This document shows, one piece after another, positions 6,668-13,428 of a DNA stretch of 13,487 nt. Position 1 is the first letter of the stretch; the number at the start of each line of letters is the position of its first letter. The notes under the pieces are model-generated. The model ran no database searches. It saw only the letters and a program-made list of their open reading frames with translations, and had not been told where the DNA came from. The position numbers were made by a program, and so were the translations under genes. This stretch comes from Tenericutes bacterium HGW-Tenericutes-5 (GTDB lineage: Bacteria > Bacillota_I > Bacilli_A > Izemoplasmatales > Hujiaoplasmataceae). The stretch covers positions 1 to 13,487 of the forward strand of contig PGXI01000027.1 in assembly GCA_002839125.1 (NCBI GenBank), read 5' to 3'.

Positions 6668-8569
6668 ATGAAAGTTTACTTGAGAGAAAAAGGTTCGCTT
6701 TTATTAACATTTACTTTTTTTTATCTGTTGATTGAGTTTGTAACTTTTCAATGGGTTGAGTTTAGTGTTTTACCAGAATCTTTTTTAATTGATTTTTTAT
6801 TCATAATAATTGTTGGGTCTGGAGTTTTTTTATTCAAATCCAATAAATTGTCAATAATTTATATAACCTTTATTCTCGGTCTTGTTATGACTGTTTTTTT
6901 AATTAACGCAACTATGTATTCTGTTTATTTTGATCTTTTTACTTTGCAACAGTTAACACTTTTAGGAGAAGCTGCATCGGTTTTTAATTTCGAGTTTTTA
7001 TCGATACCTTCAATAATAGTAGCAATTGTAATAGCTTTTTTATATTTCTTAACACTAACTTTCTTATGGCGTAAATTGTATCGATATTATGAAGTCATTC
7101 CAAATTATTACAAAAAGACATTAATAGTGATGAGTACTATATTGGTAGTTGTAAGCTTGTTTTTCGTAAGTGGCATTAAAAGTGTAAAAAGATTTAATAA
7201 CGCTTTATATGTAACGACATTTAAAAGAGCTTCATTAGAACAGTACGGCCTGTTAGGATATTACTATAAAGAAGCTAAATCAATTTTTACTGGTATTTTA
7301 ATGAGCAGTCAATCAAGCGATGATGATAATATCATTCCAGTTATGGAGTCAGAACCGACTGAGTATTTTGGTTTATTACCAGGAGCTAATGTATTAACGA
7401 TCATGGTTGAATCTTTACAAGGTTTTGCAGTAAGTGAGGATTTAACTCCTAATCTATACCGTATGACTCAAGAGGGTTTATATTTTGCGAATAATTATAG
7501 TGAGAACAAGACGAATTATTCGGAAATGCTTGGCATTACCGGTAATTATCCAACGATAACATTAAAACCAAATAGTTATCAATATGATTTTACCCATTCT
7601 TTACCAAAGGTGTTAAACAATAAGTTTAATTACACAACCTCATATTTTCATGATAATGTGGGTAGTTTTTATTCGCGACAATCTTTGATGGGACCGATGG
7701 GTTTTGAAAATTCTTATTATCATGACGATTTATTTCCTGGTATGAAAATGTGGACATGGAACGGAGATTATACTTTAGATTCATTGACCGTTGAAAAAGT
7801 CATTGAAAATGCCGATTTTAATGATGAGCCTTTCTATTATTTTTGGTCTACGCTTTCAATGCATGGTCCATATTATTATGGTCCTAAAAATAAAGAATTG
7901 TTTGAAGACTTAGGGTATTATCAAAGAATAGATGAGGCAGTTTTAAACGGTTCATGGGTTAATCCTTTAGAAAATGGAGCTGAGGCAGACAGGTTAAGGT
8001 TAAGACATTACGAAGCAGCTGTGATGGATTTTGATAAGGCACTGGGTAGATTGCTGTATGAGCTTGAAGTGAGTGATACTTTAGATAATACAATTATTGT
8101 TATCTATGGGGATCATAATGTGTATTATCATAATTTGCATTTAGAGATTCATGATTCAGAAGCTTCTGAGTATTATAATGTCGATTTATATGACGCTTTT
8201 TTGGCAATATATAATCCGATTCTAACTAAAACATATTTAGAAAATAATGAAACTAATGTGATTGAAAAGTTTACATCACCTCACGTTATTGTTCCAACTT
8301 TGTTTGATTTGCTTGGTTTAGTTTACAATCAAAATATTATGTTATCGGATTCCGTTTTTAGTGATAGTATGCATGTTTTTTATTCAAATAAATTAACTGC
8401 TTTCTTTACCGATAAAGTTTACAGTAACGATGGTTATGAACTTGTTTTTAGTAAAGACGATGTTGATTTGCTTTATGAAGAAGAGTTTTTTAGGATTTGT
8501 GAGGAATATCGAAGAAGGCTAGATATCATAAATTATTGGTATGACGTTACGAAGAAATATAGTAGATAA
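6668..8569 (+). CDS. LtaS-like lipoteichoic acid synthase / phosphoglycerol transferase (sulfatase fold)
   Basis: This 633-residue membrane enzyme has the LtaS layout: five N-terminal transmembrane helices (about 10-28, 38-57, 61-84, 112-134, 150-170), a linker, then an extracellular sulfatase/alkaline-phosphatase-like domain (about 235-600). Metal and active-site residues align with LtaS: E248 in IMVESLQ, nucleophile T282 in ENKTNYSE, H399 in LSMHGPY, and D482-H483 in YGDHN. LtaS moves glycerol phosphate from phosphatidylglycerol onto a growing lipoteichoic acid chain. Length matches LtaS (about 640 residues). The gene stands alone, with a very short predicted leader and a weak GGTGA (6659-6663) before the ATG. 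A related enzyme such as a primase or a glycolipid phosphoglycerol or phosphoethanolamine transferase cannot be excluded. No clear terminator follows the stop. Confidence 0.87.
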   Translation: MKVYLREKGSLLLTFTFFYLLIEFVTFQWVEFSVLPESFLIDFLFIIIVGSGVFLFKSNKLSIIYITFILGLVMTVFLINATMYSVYFDLFTLQQLTLLGEAASVFNFEFLSIPSIIVAIVIAFLYFLTLTFLWRKLYRYYEVIPNYYKKTLIVMSTILVVVSLFFVSGIKSVKRFNNALYVTTFKRASLEQYGLLGYYYKEAKSIFTGILMSSQSSDDDNIIPVMESEPTEYFGLLPGANVLTIMVESLQGFAVSEDLTPNLYRMTQEGLYFANNYSENKTNYSEMLGITGNYPTITLKPNSYQYDFTHSLPKVLNNKFNYTTSYFHDNVGSFYSRQSLMGPMGFENSYYHDDLFPGMKMWTWNGDYTLDSLTVEKVIENADFNDEPFYYFWSTLSMHGPYYYGPKNKELFEDLGYYQRIDEAVLNGSWVNPLENGAEADRLRLRHYEAAVMDFDKALGRLLYELEVSDTLDNTIIVIYGDHNVYYHNLHLEIHDSEASEYYNVDLYDAFLAIYNPILTKTYLENNETNVIEKFTSPHVIVPTLFDLLGLVYNQNIMLSDSVFSDSMHVFYSNKLTAFFTDKVYSNDGYELVFSKDDVDLLYEEEFFRICEEYRRRLDIINYWYDVTKKYSR

Positions 8570-8587
8570 AAAAAATATTAATTTTAC

Positions 8588-8616
8588 TTGAAGAATGGTT
8601 TTTATAAATGTATAAT
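8588..8616 (+). promoter_or_regulatory. Promoter of the UPF0316 gene
   Basis: TTGAAG (8588-8593) and TATAAT (8611-8616) are 17 bp apart, with a predicted start near 8623. The promoter argues that translation begins at the ATG at 8648, not at the in-frame TTG at 8588, which is the -35 box. Confidence 0.8.
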
Positions 8617-8647
8617 ATCATATGTTTGTTTGATAGGGGTGAAATTT

Positions 8648-9211
8648 ATGTGGGCAGATATTTGGAGTTTTATTAGTGCAGTTCCGTTGTGGGAAGTAGC
8701 TTTGATTTTAGTTGCTAAAGTTATAGAAGTGGCGATTTCCACTTTAAGAATTATCTTTATTGGAAAAGGTTTAAGAAAGCCTGGAACAATGTTAGCTTTG
8801 ATTGAAATTTTGTTATGGGTATTTATTGCTAGTAGGGTTATTACCGGTATGCAAGATACACCGATGAAGGGTATCTATTATAGTATTGGTTTTGCACTTG
8901 GAGTTTACTTGGGGTCAATCTTAGAAAATCGTTTAGCTGTTGGTAAAGTATTGATTCAAGCTGTCATTATGAAGGATGAAGCTAATACGGTTATTAATGC
9001 TTTACGAGAAGCTGGACACGGTGTAACAAGCATTGATGCTCATGGTAAATATAAAGAAAGAGAAGTACTGATGGTTTTTGCGAATAGAAAGAATAAACAA
9101 GCCATTTTAAGGTTGATTTCTGAGAATGATGATGATGCTTTAGTAGTAGCGAATGAAGTTTCATATTTACGTGGCGGATTCGTGAGCCCTTGGCGTAAAT
9201 TAGCTAAATAG
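8648..9211 (+). CDS. UPF0316 family membrane protein (DUF5698 + DUF2179, YebE-like)
   Basis: This 187-residue protein has three predicted membrane helices (about 12-30, 44-64, 74-92) followed by a small cytosolic DUF2179 domain (about 100-180). Recognisable features are STLRIIFIGKG, GFALGVYLGSILENRLAVGK and the pair REAGHGVTSIDAHGK and VSYLRGGFVSPWRK, which fit the UPF0316 pattern in Bacillota. The biochemical role is unknown. AGGGGTGA (8635-8642) lies 5 nt before the ATG, and the promoter directly upstream leaves a leader of about 25 nt. The stop is TAG. An alternative TTG start at 8588 would add 20 residues but overlaps the promoter and lacks a ribosome binding site. Confidence 0.87.
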   Translation: MWADIWSFISAVPLWEVALILVAKVIEVAISTLRIIFIGKGLRKPGTMLALIEILLWVFIASRVITGMQDTPMKGIYYSIGFALGVYLGSILENRLAVGKVLIQAVIMKDEANTVINALREAGHGVTSIDAHGKYKEREVLMVFANRKNKQAILRLISENDDDALVVANEVSYLRGGFVSPWRKLAK

Positions 9212-9240
9212 AGTTAGTGCTATTTTGTGGATGAATATAT

Positions 9241-9276
9241 GTGAAAATTTCAAAAAATAATGCTTGAAATTTTCGC
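9241..9276. repeat. Inverted repeat between UPF0316 and the tRNA, overlapping the tRNA promoter
   Basis: GAAAATTTCAA (9243-9253) and TTGAAATTTTC (9264-9274) are exact reverse complements around a 10-nt loop; one wobble pair and one G-C pair extend the stem to 9241 and 9276. There is no T-run after it, so it is not a standard terminator. The right arm begins with the -35 box of the tRNA promoter. Confidence 0.6.
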
Positions 9277-9292
9277 CATAATCATTTACAAT
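9264..9292 (+). promoter_or_regulatory. Promoter of tRNA-Gly
   Basis: TTGAAA (9264-9269) and TACAAT (9287-9292) have a 17-bp spacer. Transcription would start near 9299, about 8 nt before the mature tRNA. Confidence 0.72.
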
Positions 9293-9306
9293 ATATAGTA
9301 CGAACT

Positions 9307-9380
9307 GCAGGTGTAGTTTAATGGTAAAACATCAGCTTGCCATGCTGAGTATGGGGGTTCGATTCCCCTCGCTTGCTCCA
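9307..9380 (+). tRNA. tRNA-Gly (anticodon GCC)
   Basis: The 74-nt gene folds into a standard cloverleaf. The acceptor stem pairs GCAGGTG with CGCTTGC (two G-U wobbles), followed by discriminator T, as usual for bacterial tRNA-Gly, and an encoded CCA. The anticodon stem TCAGC/GCTGA encloses loop TTGCCAT with GCC at 9339-9341. The T-arm is GGGGG-TTCGATT-CCCCT. It is a single tRNA with its own promoter and terminator. Confidence 0.97.
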
Positions 9381-9391
9381 ATTTTAAAAAT

Positions 9392-9421
9392 AAAAGAGAA
9401 GAAAATTCTTCTCTTTTTTTT
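9392..9421. terminator. Bidirectional terminator between tRNA-Gly and the GNAT gene
   Basis: AAAAGAGAAG (9392-9401) pairs with CTTCTCTTTT (9408-9417) around loop AAAATT. T's follow on the plus strand, and on the minus strand the arm ends in TTTT followed by ATTTTT. It serves the tRNA and, from the other side, the convergent acetyltransferase. Confidence 0.88.
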
Positions 9422-9438
9422 GTTTTTTACTCTTTAGT

Positions 9439-9936
9439 TTAAAGATTCATTTCATAATAGTTTAAATCTAAACCCCAAAGTTCAATTTGCTCTTTCTTTG
9501 AGTATCCAGTTTTTAAAAGAATTTTATTGCTAGCCAAATTATTAATATCTGCTAAGGCAATTAATTTCTTTATTCCTAGTTCATTTGCTAGTTTTTTCAT
9601 TCTTAGACTCATTTCGCTGCCATAACCATTTCTAAAGTAGTTTTCATCTAATCCATACATTATTTCAATTTGATCAAATTCTTTAACATAACCTAGACCA
9701 CAATAACCAATCACTGAATCGGTATCCTTTAATTTAACCTTAAATATCTTAGTACCTTTGTCATTTCCAAAGGTCTGAACAAAGTAGTTTAACCATTTTT
9801 TTATTTCTTCATCGTTCTTATGTTTATTACCAGGAAGGAACTCACATACTTTTGGATTGCTAAGGATTACTTTTAAAGTTTCGAAATCACTTTCTTCCCA
9901 TTTTGAATAATCTAATCGTTTACTTTTAAATTTCAT
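9439..9936 (-). CDS. GNAT family N-acetyltransferase (RimJ/RimL-like)
   Basis: This 165-residue acetyl-CoA-dependent N-acetyltransferase has an unknown acceptor. The N terminus KSKRLDYSKWEESDFETLK is typical of the Acetyltransf_3/RimJ branch. The acetyl-CoA pyrophosphate loop is R102-N-G-Y-G-S107 in YFRNGYGSEMS, and NNLASNKILLKTGY (132-145) is the conserved C-terminal motif. The start chosen is the ATG ending at 9936, which has AAGGA (9947-9943) 6 nt upstream. The ATG at 9960 would add eight mostly lysine codons that contain this ribosome binding site, and it sits almost at the predicted transcription start. The gene stands alone and converges on the tRNA. Protein, antibiotic or small-molecule substrates are all possible. 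Confidence 0.88.
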   Translation of the reverse strand: MKFKSKRLDYSKWEESDFETLKVILSNPKVCEFLPGNKHKNDEEIKKWLNYFVQTFGNDKGTKIFKVKLKDTDSVIGYCGLGYVKEFDQIEIMYGLDENYFRNGYGSEMSLRMKKLANELGIKKLIALADINNLASNKILLKTGYSKKEQIELWGLDLNYYEMNL

Positions 9937-9968
9937 ATTTTTTTCCTTCTTTTTTTTCATTATTAATT

Positions 9969-9999
9969 ATTATATCAAATTTAGTATTGATATTTACAA
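9969..9999 (-). promoter_or_regulatory. Extended -10 promoter of the GNAT gene
   Basis: On the minus strand TGATATAAT (9977-9969) is a perfect extended -10. The best -35 is TTGTAA (9999-9994) at a long 19-bp spacing. Start near 9962 gives a leader of about 25 nt to the ATG at 9936. It is arranged back to back with the promoter of the binding protein. Confidence 0.6.
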
Positions 10000-10035
10000 A
10001 AACTAGAAAAATATATGGAAATATCTGAACTTAGG

Positions 10036-10064
10036 TTTTATATAATTGAATTTTTTGATATACT
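10036..10064 (+). promoter_or_regulatory. Probable promoter of the solute-binding lipoprotein gene
   Basis: TGATATACT (10056-10064) is an extended -10 with a weak TTTTAT 17 bp upstream of TATACT. A second TATAAT at 10041-10046 has no good -35. The start would be near 10071, giving a leader of about 20 nt. Confidence 0.45.
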
Positions 10065-10090
10065 TATTCAAAGAGAGGAAGTGAAAATAA

Positions 10091-11977
10091 ATGTTTAAGA
10101 AAATCTATTTGATCTTATCAATATTTTTTTTAACAGTTTTATTTTTAGGTTGTGAAAAAACCACAACTAGTCCTACCGTCTATACTACAACTGATTTTGA
10201 TGATATTTTAGTTACTGATTTATATCCAGTTGATATTTCTTATCCATCGGGAGATTATGATTATAGCAGTCAATCAGCTGAATTAAAGCAAACATTTTTA
10301 GCAGCTGCAGAAAAATACCTTCTTGAAACGATGTATGGAGGAGTGCCGTTGTTTTCTCGCAGCGACTTTGTAGTATATTCTGATAGAGTAAATCTATTAG
10401 TTGATGAGTATTTACCAGTTATTGATTATTACGATGAGTTTGGTAGTTTAAATACAAGTGATAATAAAGTTTTGATGGCTGATGGAAACTATGGAAATAT
10501 AAATGAGTATACATTCAGAAAAGCATTAAAACAAGGACTAAGCAACTATAATCAATACTTAACAGAATATATTGAAGATGAAGAATATTATAAACTGTTT
10601 TTAGATATTCCTTACGATTTTTATCTCAATGAGAATGAAGATGGATATGATTTTATCGGTGTTATGTTTGATGGTAATCCGATAGCTATTGAGTCAAGTT
10701 ACAATATGAGTAATGAGCAAGTTTCATATAAATGGCAGTTTAATGTCAAAGAAGATCTAGAATGGTTTTATCATCCAAATACAGATGTTTCAAGTATAGA
10801 AGATAATGCTATTACAGCTAGTGATTTTGTGAACACATATAAAACTGTATTGAAAAACAATTGGTATCCTGGTTACTCCAATTATAATTGGTGGACATCA
10901 TCTTATGCTACTATTAAAGGTGTAGAGGATTATATTAATGACCCAACTGAGGAAAATTGGAGTAATGTCGGTATTGAGTTAATTGATGATTTCACATTTG
11001 AAATTGAATTTACTAACGAGTTAACAATGACCGCAGTGAAGTATTTCTTATCTACTCCATTAATGAGTCCAATTCATGTTGAACTATATGAGTTTTTAGG
11101 TGAAGATTTTGCAACATCTAATCTTACAATTGCTTATTCAGGACCATATTATATTGATTTTGTGGATGAAAATCAAACGATGCGTTTAAAAAAGAATCCA
11201 GTTTATCATAGTGAAGAGCTTTTTAATTATACTGGATACGAAGTTTTAGTTATACCTGATTTTGGATCGCAAAAACAATCTTTTATAGATGGTTATTTAG
11301 ATTATTTAGAGTTAGAATATAATTCTTATGAAGAGTTTAGCCAGTATTCTGGATTAAGAGTAATTACTGGTTTAAATACTTTTAGAATTATGATTAATGG
11401 ATTTGGTAATGTATCAAATCAACAGAGTTATTTTGTTGATTCATCATATGAGCCAGAGCCGATTTTAGCAAATAATGATTTTAGGAAAGCAATGTATTTT
11501 GCGATTGATAGATCGATGTTAGAAAACATTAATATTAGTTATAACCCTACAATGTATCATTTCACTGATAGTTATCTAATTGATTCTAGCTTCGGTGTAC
11601 CTTATAGAAGGACTGAATTTGGCTTAAATGTAGGCAATGGATTTTATAGCGATAGTTTAGGTTATAATAAAGATTATGCTAAATATTTATTTAATCAAGC
11701 TCTTGAAACATTAATTGCGGATGAAATCTATCATCGAGGTGAAAGAATCAAAATTGATTTATTAGTTTTTGATAGCGATGACCAAGAGGAACTAGGAAAT
11801 TTTATTAAAGAAAGTTTTGAGGAAGTTTTTTTAAATGAAGCTTTAAATATTCGTGTTGAGATTAATGTTCAAAGGAAAGATTATTTATCACTATATTATG
11901 ATCATATTTCTCAAGGTAATTTTGATTTATCAATAGGTGGCATATCTGATTCTATGATTTATATGTCAAATTATTAG
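10091..11977 (+). CDS. Family 5 (OppA-like) ABC solute-binding lipoprotein, ended early by in-frame TAG
   Basis: This is a 628-residue precursor with a lipoprotein signal: MFKK, a hydrophobic stretch, and lipobox LFLGC with the lipidated Cys at 21, then a Thr/Ser-rich linker. The body fits SBP_bac_5 (peptide or related ligand binding): ASDFVNTYKTVLKN, YSGPYYI followed by LKKNPVY, and FRKAMYFAIDRSML. AGGAAGTGA (10076-10084) lies 6 nt before the ATG. The frame stops at TAG (11975-11977) just after FDLSIGGISDSMIYMSNY, yet stays open for another 71 codons with family-like sequence. As read, the protein lacks the end of its C-terminal lobe and may be non-functional, read through, or the result of a base error. 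No ABC permease or ATPase gene is adjacent, so it would have to serve a transporter encoded elsewhere. Confidence 0.82.
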   Translation: MFKKIYLILSIFFLTVLFLGCEKTTTSPTVYTTTDFDDILVTDLYPVDISYPSGDYDYSSQSAELKQTFLAAAEKYLLETMYGGVPLFSRSDFVVYSDRVNLLVDEYLPVIDYYDEFGSLNTSDNKVLMADGNYGNINEYTFRKALKQGLSNYNQYLTEYIEDEEYYKLFLDIPYDFYLNENEDGYDFIGVMFDGNPIAIESSYNMSNEQVSYKWQFNVKEDLEWFYHPNTDVSSIEDNAITASDFVNTYKTVLKNNWYPGYSNYNWWTSSYATIKGVEDYINDPTEENWSNVGIELIDDFTFEIEFTNELTMTAVKYFLSTPLMSPIHVELYEFLGEDFATSNLTIAYSGPYYIDFVDENQTMRLKKNPVYHSEELFNYTGYEVLVIPDFGSQKQSFIDGYLDYLELEYNSYEEFSQYSGLRVITGLNTFRIMINGFGNVSNQQSYFVDSSYEPEPILANNDFRKAMYFAIDRSMLENINISYNPTMYHFTDSYLIDSSFGVPYRRTEFGLNVGNGFYSDSLGYNKDYAKYLFNQALETLIADEIYHRGERIKIDLLVFDSDDQEELGNFIKESFEEVFLNEALNIRVEINVQRKDYLSLYYDHISQGNFDLSIGGISDSMIYMSNY

Positions 11978-12193
11978 TTGAAGTTTTGTCAAGATAATCG
12001 TTCCGGGTTTACAATGAACTATGGGATAGATACAAGCACTGCAAACATCGCGGTAAAATACAAAACTTATGATTATAATGATGATGGATTAATAATTAAC
12101 ACATATTATCATCATGAGATGTGGTCTTTTGATGCCATAGCTGAAGTTCTAAACGGAAAAGTAGAGTTAATCAATGGTGAAGAATTAAAATAA
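11978..12193 (+). pseudogene. Detached C-terminal part of the solute-binding protein, in frame after the TAG
   Basis: These 71 codons continue the upstream frame without shift and end at TAA (12191-12193). The segment QDNRSGFTMNYGIDTST, shortly after the TAG, looks like the family C terminus, where a similar DNRSGFT-type segment follows the GGIS motif, as far as I recall. There is no ribosome binding site before the TTG at 11978 or the Met codon at 12013, so independent translation is unlikely. A single substitution of the TAG to a sense codon would restore a 700-residue protein. The low apparent decay suggests a recent nonsense mutation, readthrough, or a sequencing error. Confidence 0.7.
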
Positions 12194-12202
12194 TTAATGT
12201 TG

Positions 12203-12238
12203 AAAGTTGGACAAATATAAATTTTGTCTAACTTTTTT
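12203..12238 (+). terminator. Intrinsic terminator after the solute-binding protein
   Basis: AAAGTTGGACAAA (12203-12215) pairs with TTTGTCTAACTTT (12223-12235), with one G-U pair and a 7-nt loop, then T's to 12238. It lies 9 nt after the TAA at 12191-12193, not after the TAG, which fits an originally full-length gene. Confidence 0.88.
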
Positions 12239-12259
12239 GAATTAATTTAAATTGATTTA

Positions 12260-12283
12260 TGATAAAATCATAATTGATATTAT
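12260..12283 (+). promoter_or_regulatory. Candidate extended -10 elements for the epimerase gene
   Basis: TGATAAAAT (12260-12268) and TGATATTAT (12275-12283) are both extended -10-like. Neither has a -35 at ideal spacing; TTGATT (12252-12257) is 20 bp from the second. One probably drives the aldose epimerase, but which one is unclear. Confidence 0.35.
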
Positions 12284-12302
12284 TTGATAGGAGTCGATAA
12301 GT

Positions 12303-13334
12303 ATGGTTAGTATTAATAATATTAAGGATTTCACTATTATTAAAATTGATAATGGAGATATAATAGTAGAATTGCTAAATTATGGAGCTAGTATCTATGG
12401 TATAAAGACTAAGGATTATTTAGGTGTTTATGAAAATGTTGTTCTTCAATATGAAAGTATTGAAGATTATATTAATAATAGTATCTATTTAAATGCAACA
12501 ATAGGGCCGATAGCAGGAAGAGTTAAGGATGCATTGATTAAAATTGATGACAAAGAATATTTTCTAGATAAAAACAGTGATGATAAACATTGTCTTCATA
12601 GTGGCAGTTTAGCTTTGTCGTACAAGTTTTTTGATTATGAAGTAAATGAAAATGGAAATATGACGGAAGTTGTTTTTCTGTATGAGAATACGGATATTGT
12701 AAATTATCTTATTAAAGTAATTTACAGGATTGAAAAAACCAGTATTAGAATTGACTATGAAATTGAAAGTGAAGAGTCATTTGTTTTCAATATAACAAAT
12801 CACGCATATTTTAATTTGTCAGGTAATCTAAAACGAAATATCAAAAACCATGAAGTGCGATTAAATACTAACATAAGACATGAATTAACTAACGAATTAG
12901 TGGTTACTGGAAATTTAATTGAGGAAAGAGATATTTATAATTTTTTGAAAAGCAAAGCTGTAGAAAAAGGGATTAAGTATCTAGAAGCAACTGCTAAAGG
13001 CGGTTATGATGACATCTTTTATTCTCCAGATAATGATTTAAGACATGTAATTGCAGATGTTTATGATCCGGTTAGCAAAAGAGGATTGAAGGTAAGAAGT
13101 AGTTATGATCATCTAGTTTTTTATACCCATAATAATATTAATGATTTGAAATTGAAGTATTTAGGGAAACATCAAAAGCATTACGCATTATGTTTTGAAT
13201 GTCAAAAAAGCCCTTACGGGTTTTTTGAAAAGGGAGCTTCAAATCCAGTGTTAAATAAGAATCAAGTTTATCAAGAATCAATAATTTTTGAGTTTTTTAT
13301 CAAAAAAATAATGCAAAATATTGATTTGTTTTAA
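12303..13334 (+). CDS. galM: Aldose 1-epimerase (galactose mutarotase family)
   Basis: This 343-residue cytosolic enzyme interconverts alpha and beta anomers of an aldose such as glucose or galactose. The conserved residues of the Lactococcus GalM site are visible: R73 in AGRVKD, H99 in CLHSG, H167 in TNHAYFNLSG, D236/D237 in GGYDDIF and catalytic base E299 in CFECQKSPYGF. Length is typical. AGGAG (12289-12293) lies 9 nt before the ATG. No other galactose or Leloir gene is adjacent, so the sugar is not fixed by context. The stop codon lies inside a small hairpin (13329-13349). The gene symbol follows family membership, not proven specificity. Confidence 0.9.
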   Translation: MVSINNIKDFTIIKIDNGDIIVELLNYGASIYGIKTKDYLGVYENVVLQYESIEDYINNSIYLNATIGPIAGRVKDALIKIDDKEYFLDKNSDDKHCLHSGSLALSYKFFDYEVNENGNMTEVVFLYENTDIVNYLIKVIYRIEKTSIRIDYEIESEESFVFNITNHAYFNLSGNLKRNIKNHEVRLNTNIRHELTNELVVTGNLIEERDIYNFLKSKAVEKGIKYLEATAKGGYDDIFYSPDNDLRHVIADVYDPVSKRGLKVRSSYDHLVFYTHNNINDLKLKYLGKHQKHYALCFECQKSPYGFFEKGASNPVLNKNQVYQESIIFEFFIKKIMQNIDLF

Positions 13335-13349
13335 GGAAAATCCTTAAAA
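13329..13349. repeat. Hairpin overlapping the epimerase stop codon
   Basis: TTTTAAGGA (13329-13337) and TCCTTAAAA (13341-13349) form a 9-bp stem with an AAA loop. It is followed by A's, not T's, so it is not a standard terminator on either strand. It might protect the mRNA end or act weakly. Confidence 0.4.
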
Positions 13350-13393
13350 AATGTAAAAATTATGCAAATTTAAAAAAAATTGAATAAAAGTAT

Positions 13394-13422
13394 TTGACAA
13401 AAATATTGACTTGTTATAGAAT
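13394..13422 (+). promoter_or_regulatory. Strong promoter upstream of the c-di-GMP riboswitch
   Basis: TTGACA (13394-13399) and TAGAAT (13417-13422) are separated by 17 bp. Transcription should start near 13429, a few bases before the aptamer. The controlled gene lies to the right of the window. Confidence 0.82.
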
Positions 13423-13428
13423 AGTAGT

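Noticed and set aside
8588..8647. TTG start at 8588 for the UPF0316 protein
   Set aside because: The TTG is the -35 box of a good promoter; the ATG at 8648 has AGGGGTGA at proper spacing.
9937..9960. ATG at 9960 as start of the GNAT gene
   Set aside because: The eight extra codons are a Lys-rich stretch that includes the ribosome binding site of the ATG at 9936, and the ATG lies about 2 nt from the predicted transcription start.
11975..11977. Genome-wide TAG reassignment
   Set aside because: TAG properly ends the DUF1537 kinase (387-389) and the UPF0316 gene (9209-9211), each at the expected family end.
13329..13349. Hairpin at the epimerase stop as an intrinsic terminator
   Set aside because: It is followed by A's rather than T's, so it lacks the U-run needed on the plus strand; listed only as a repeat.
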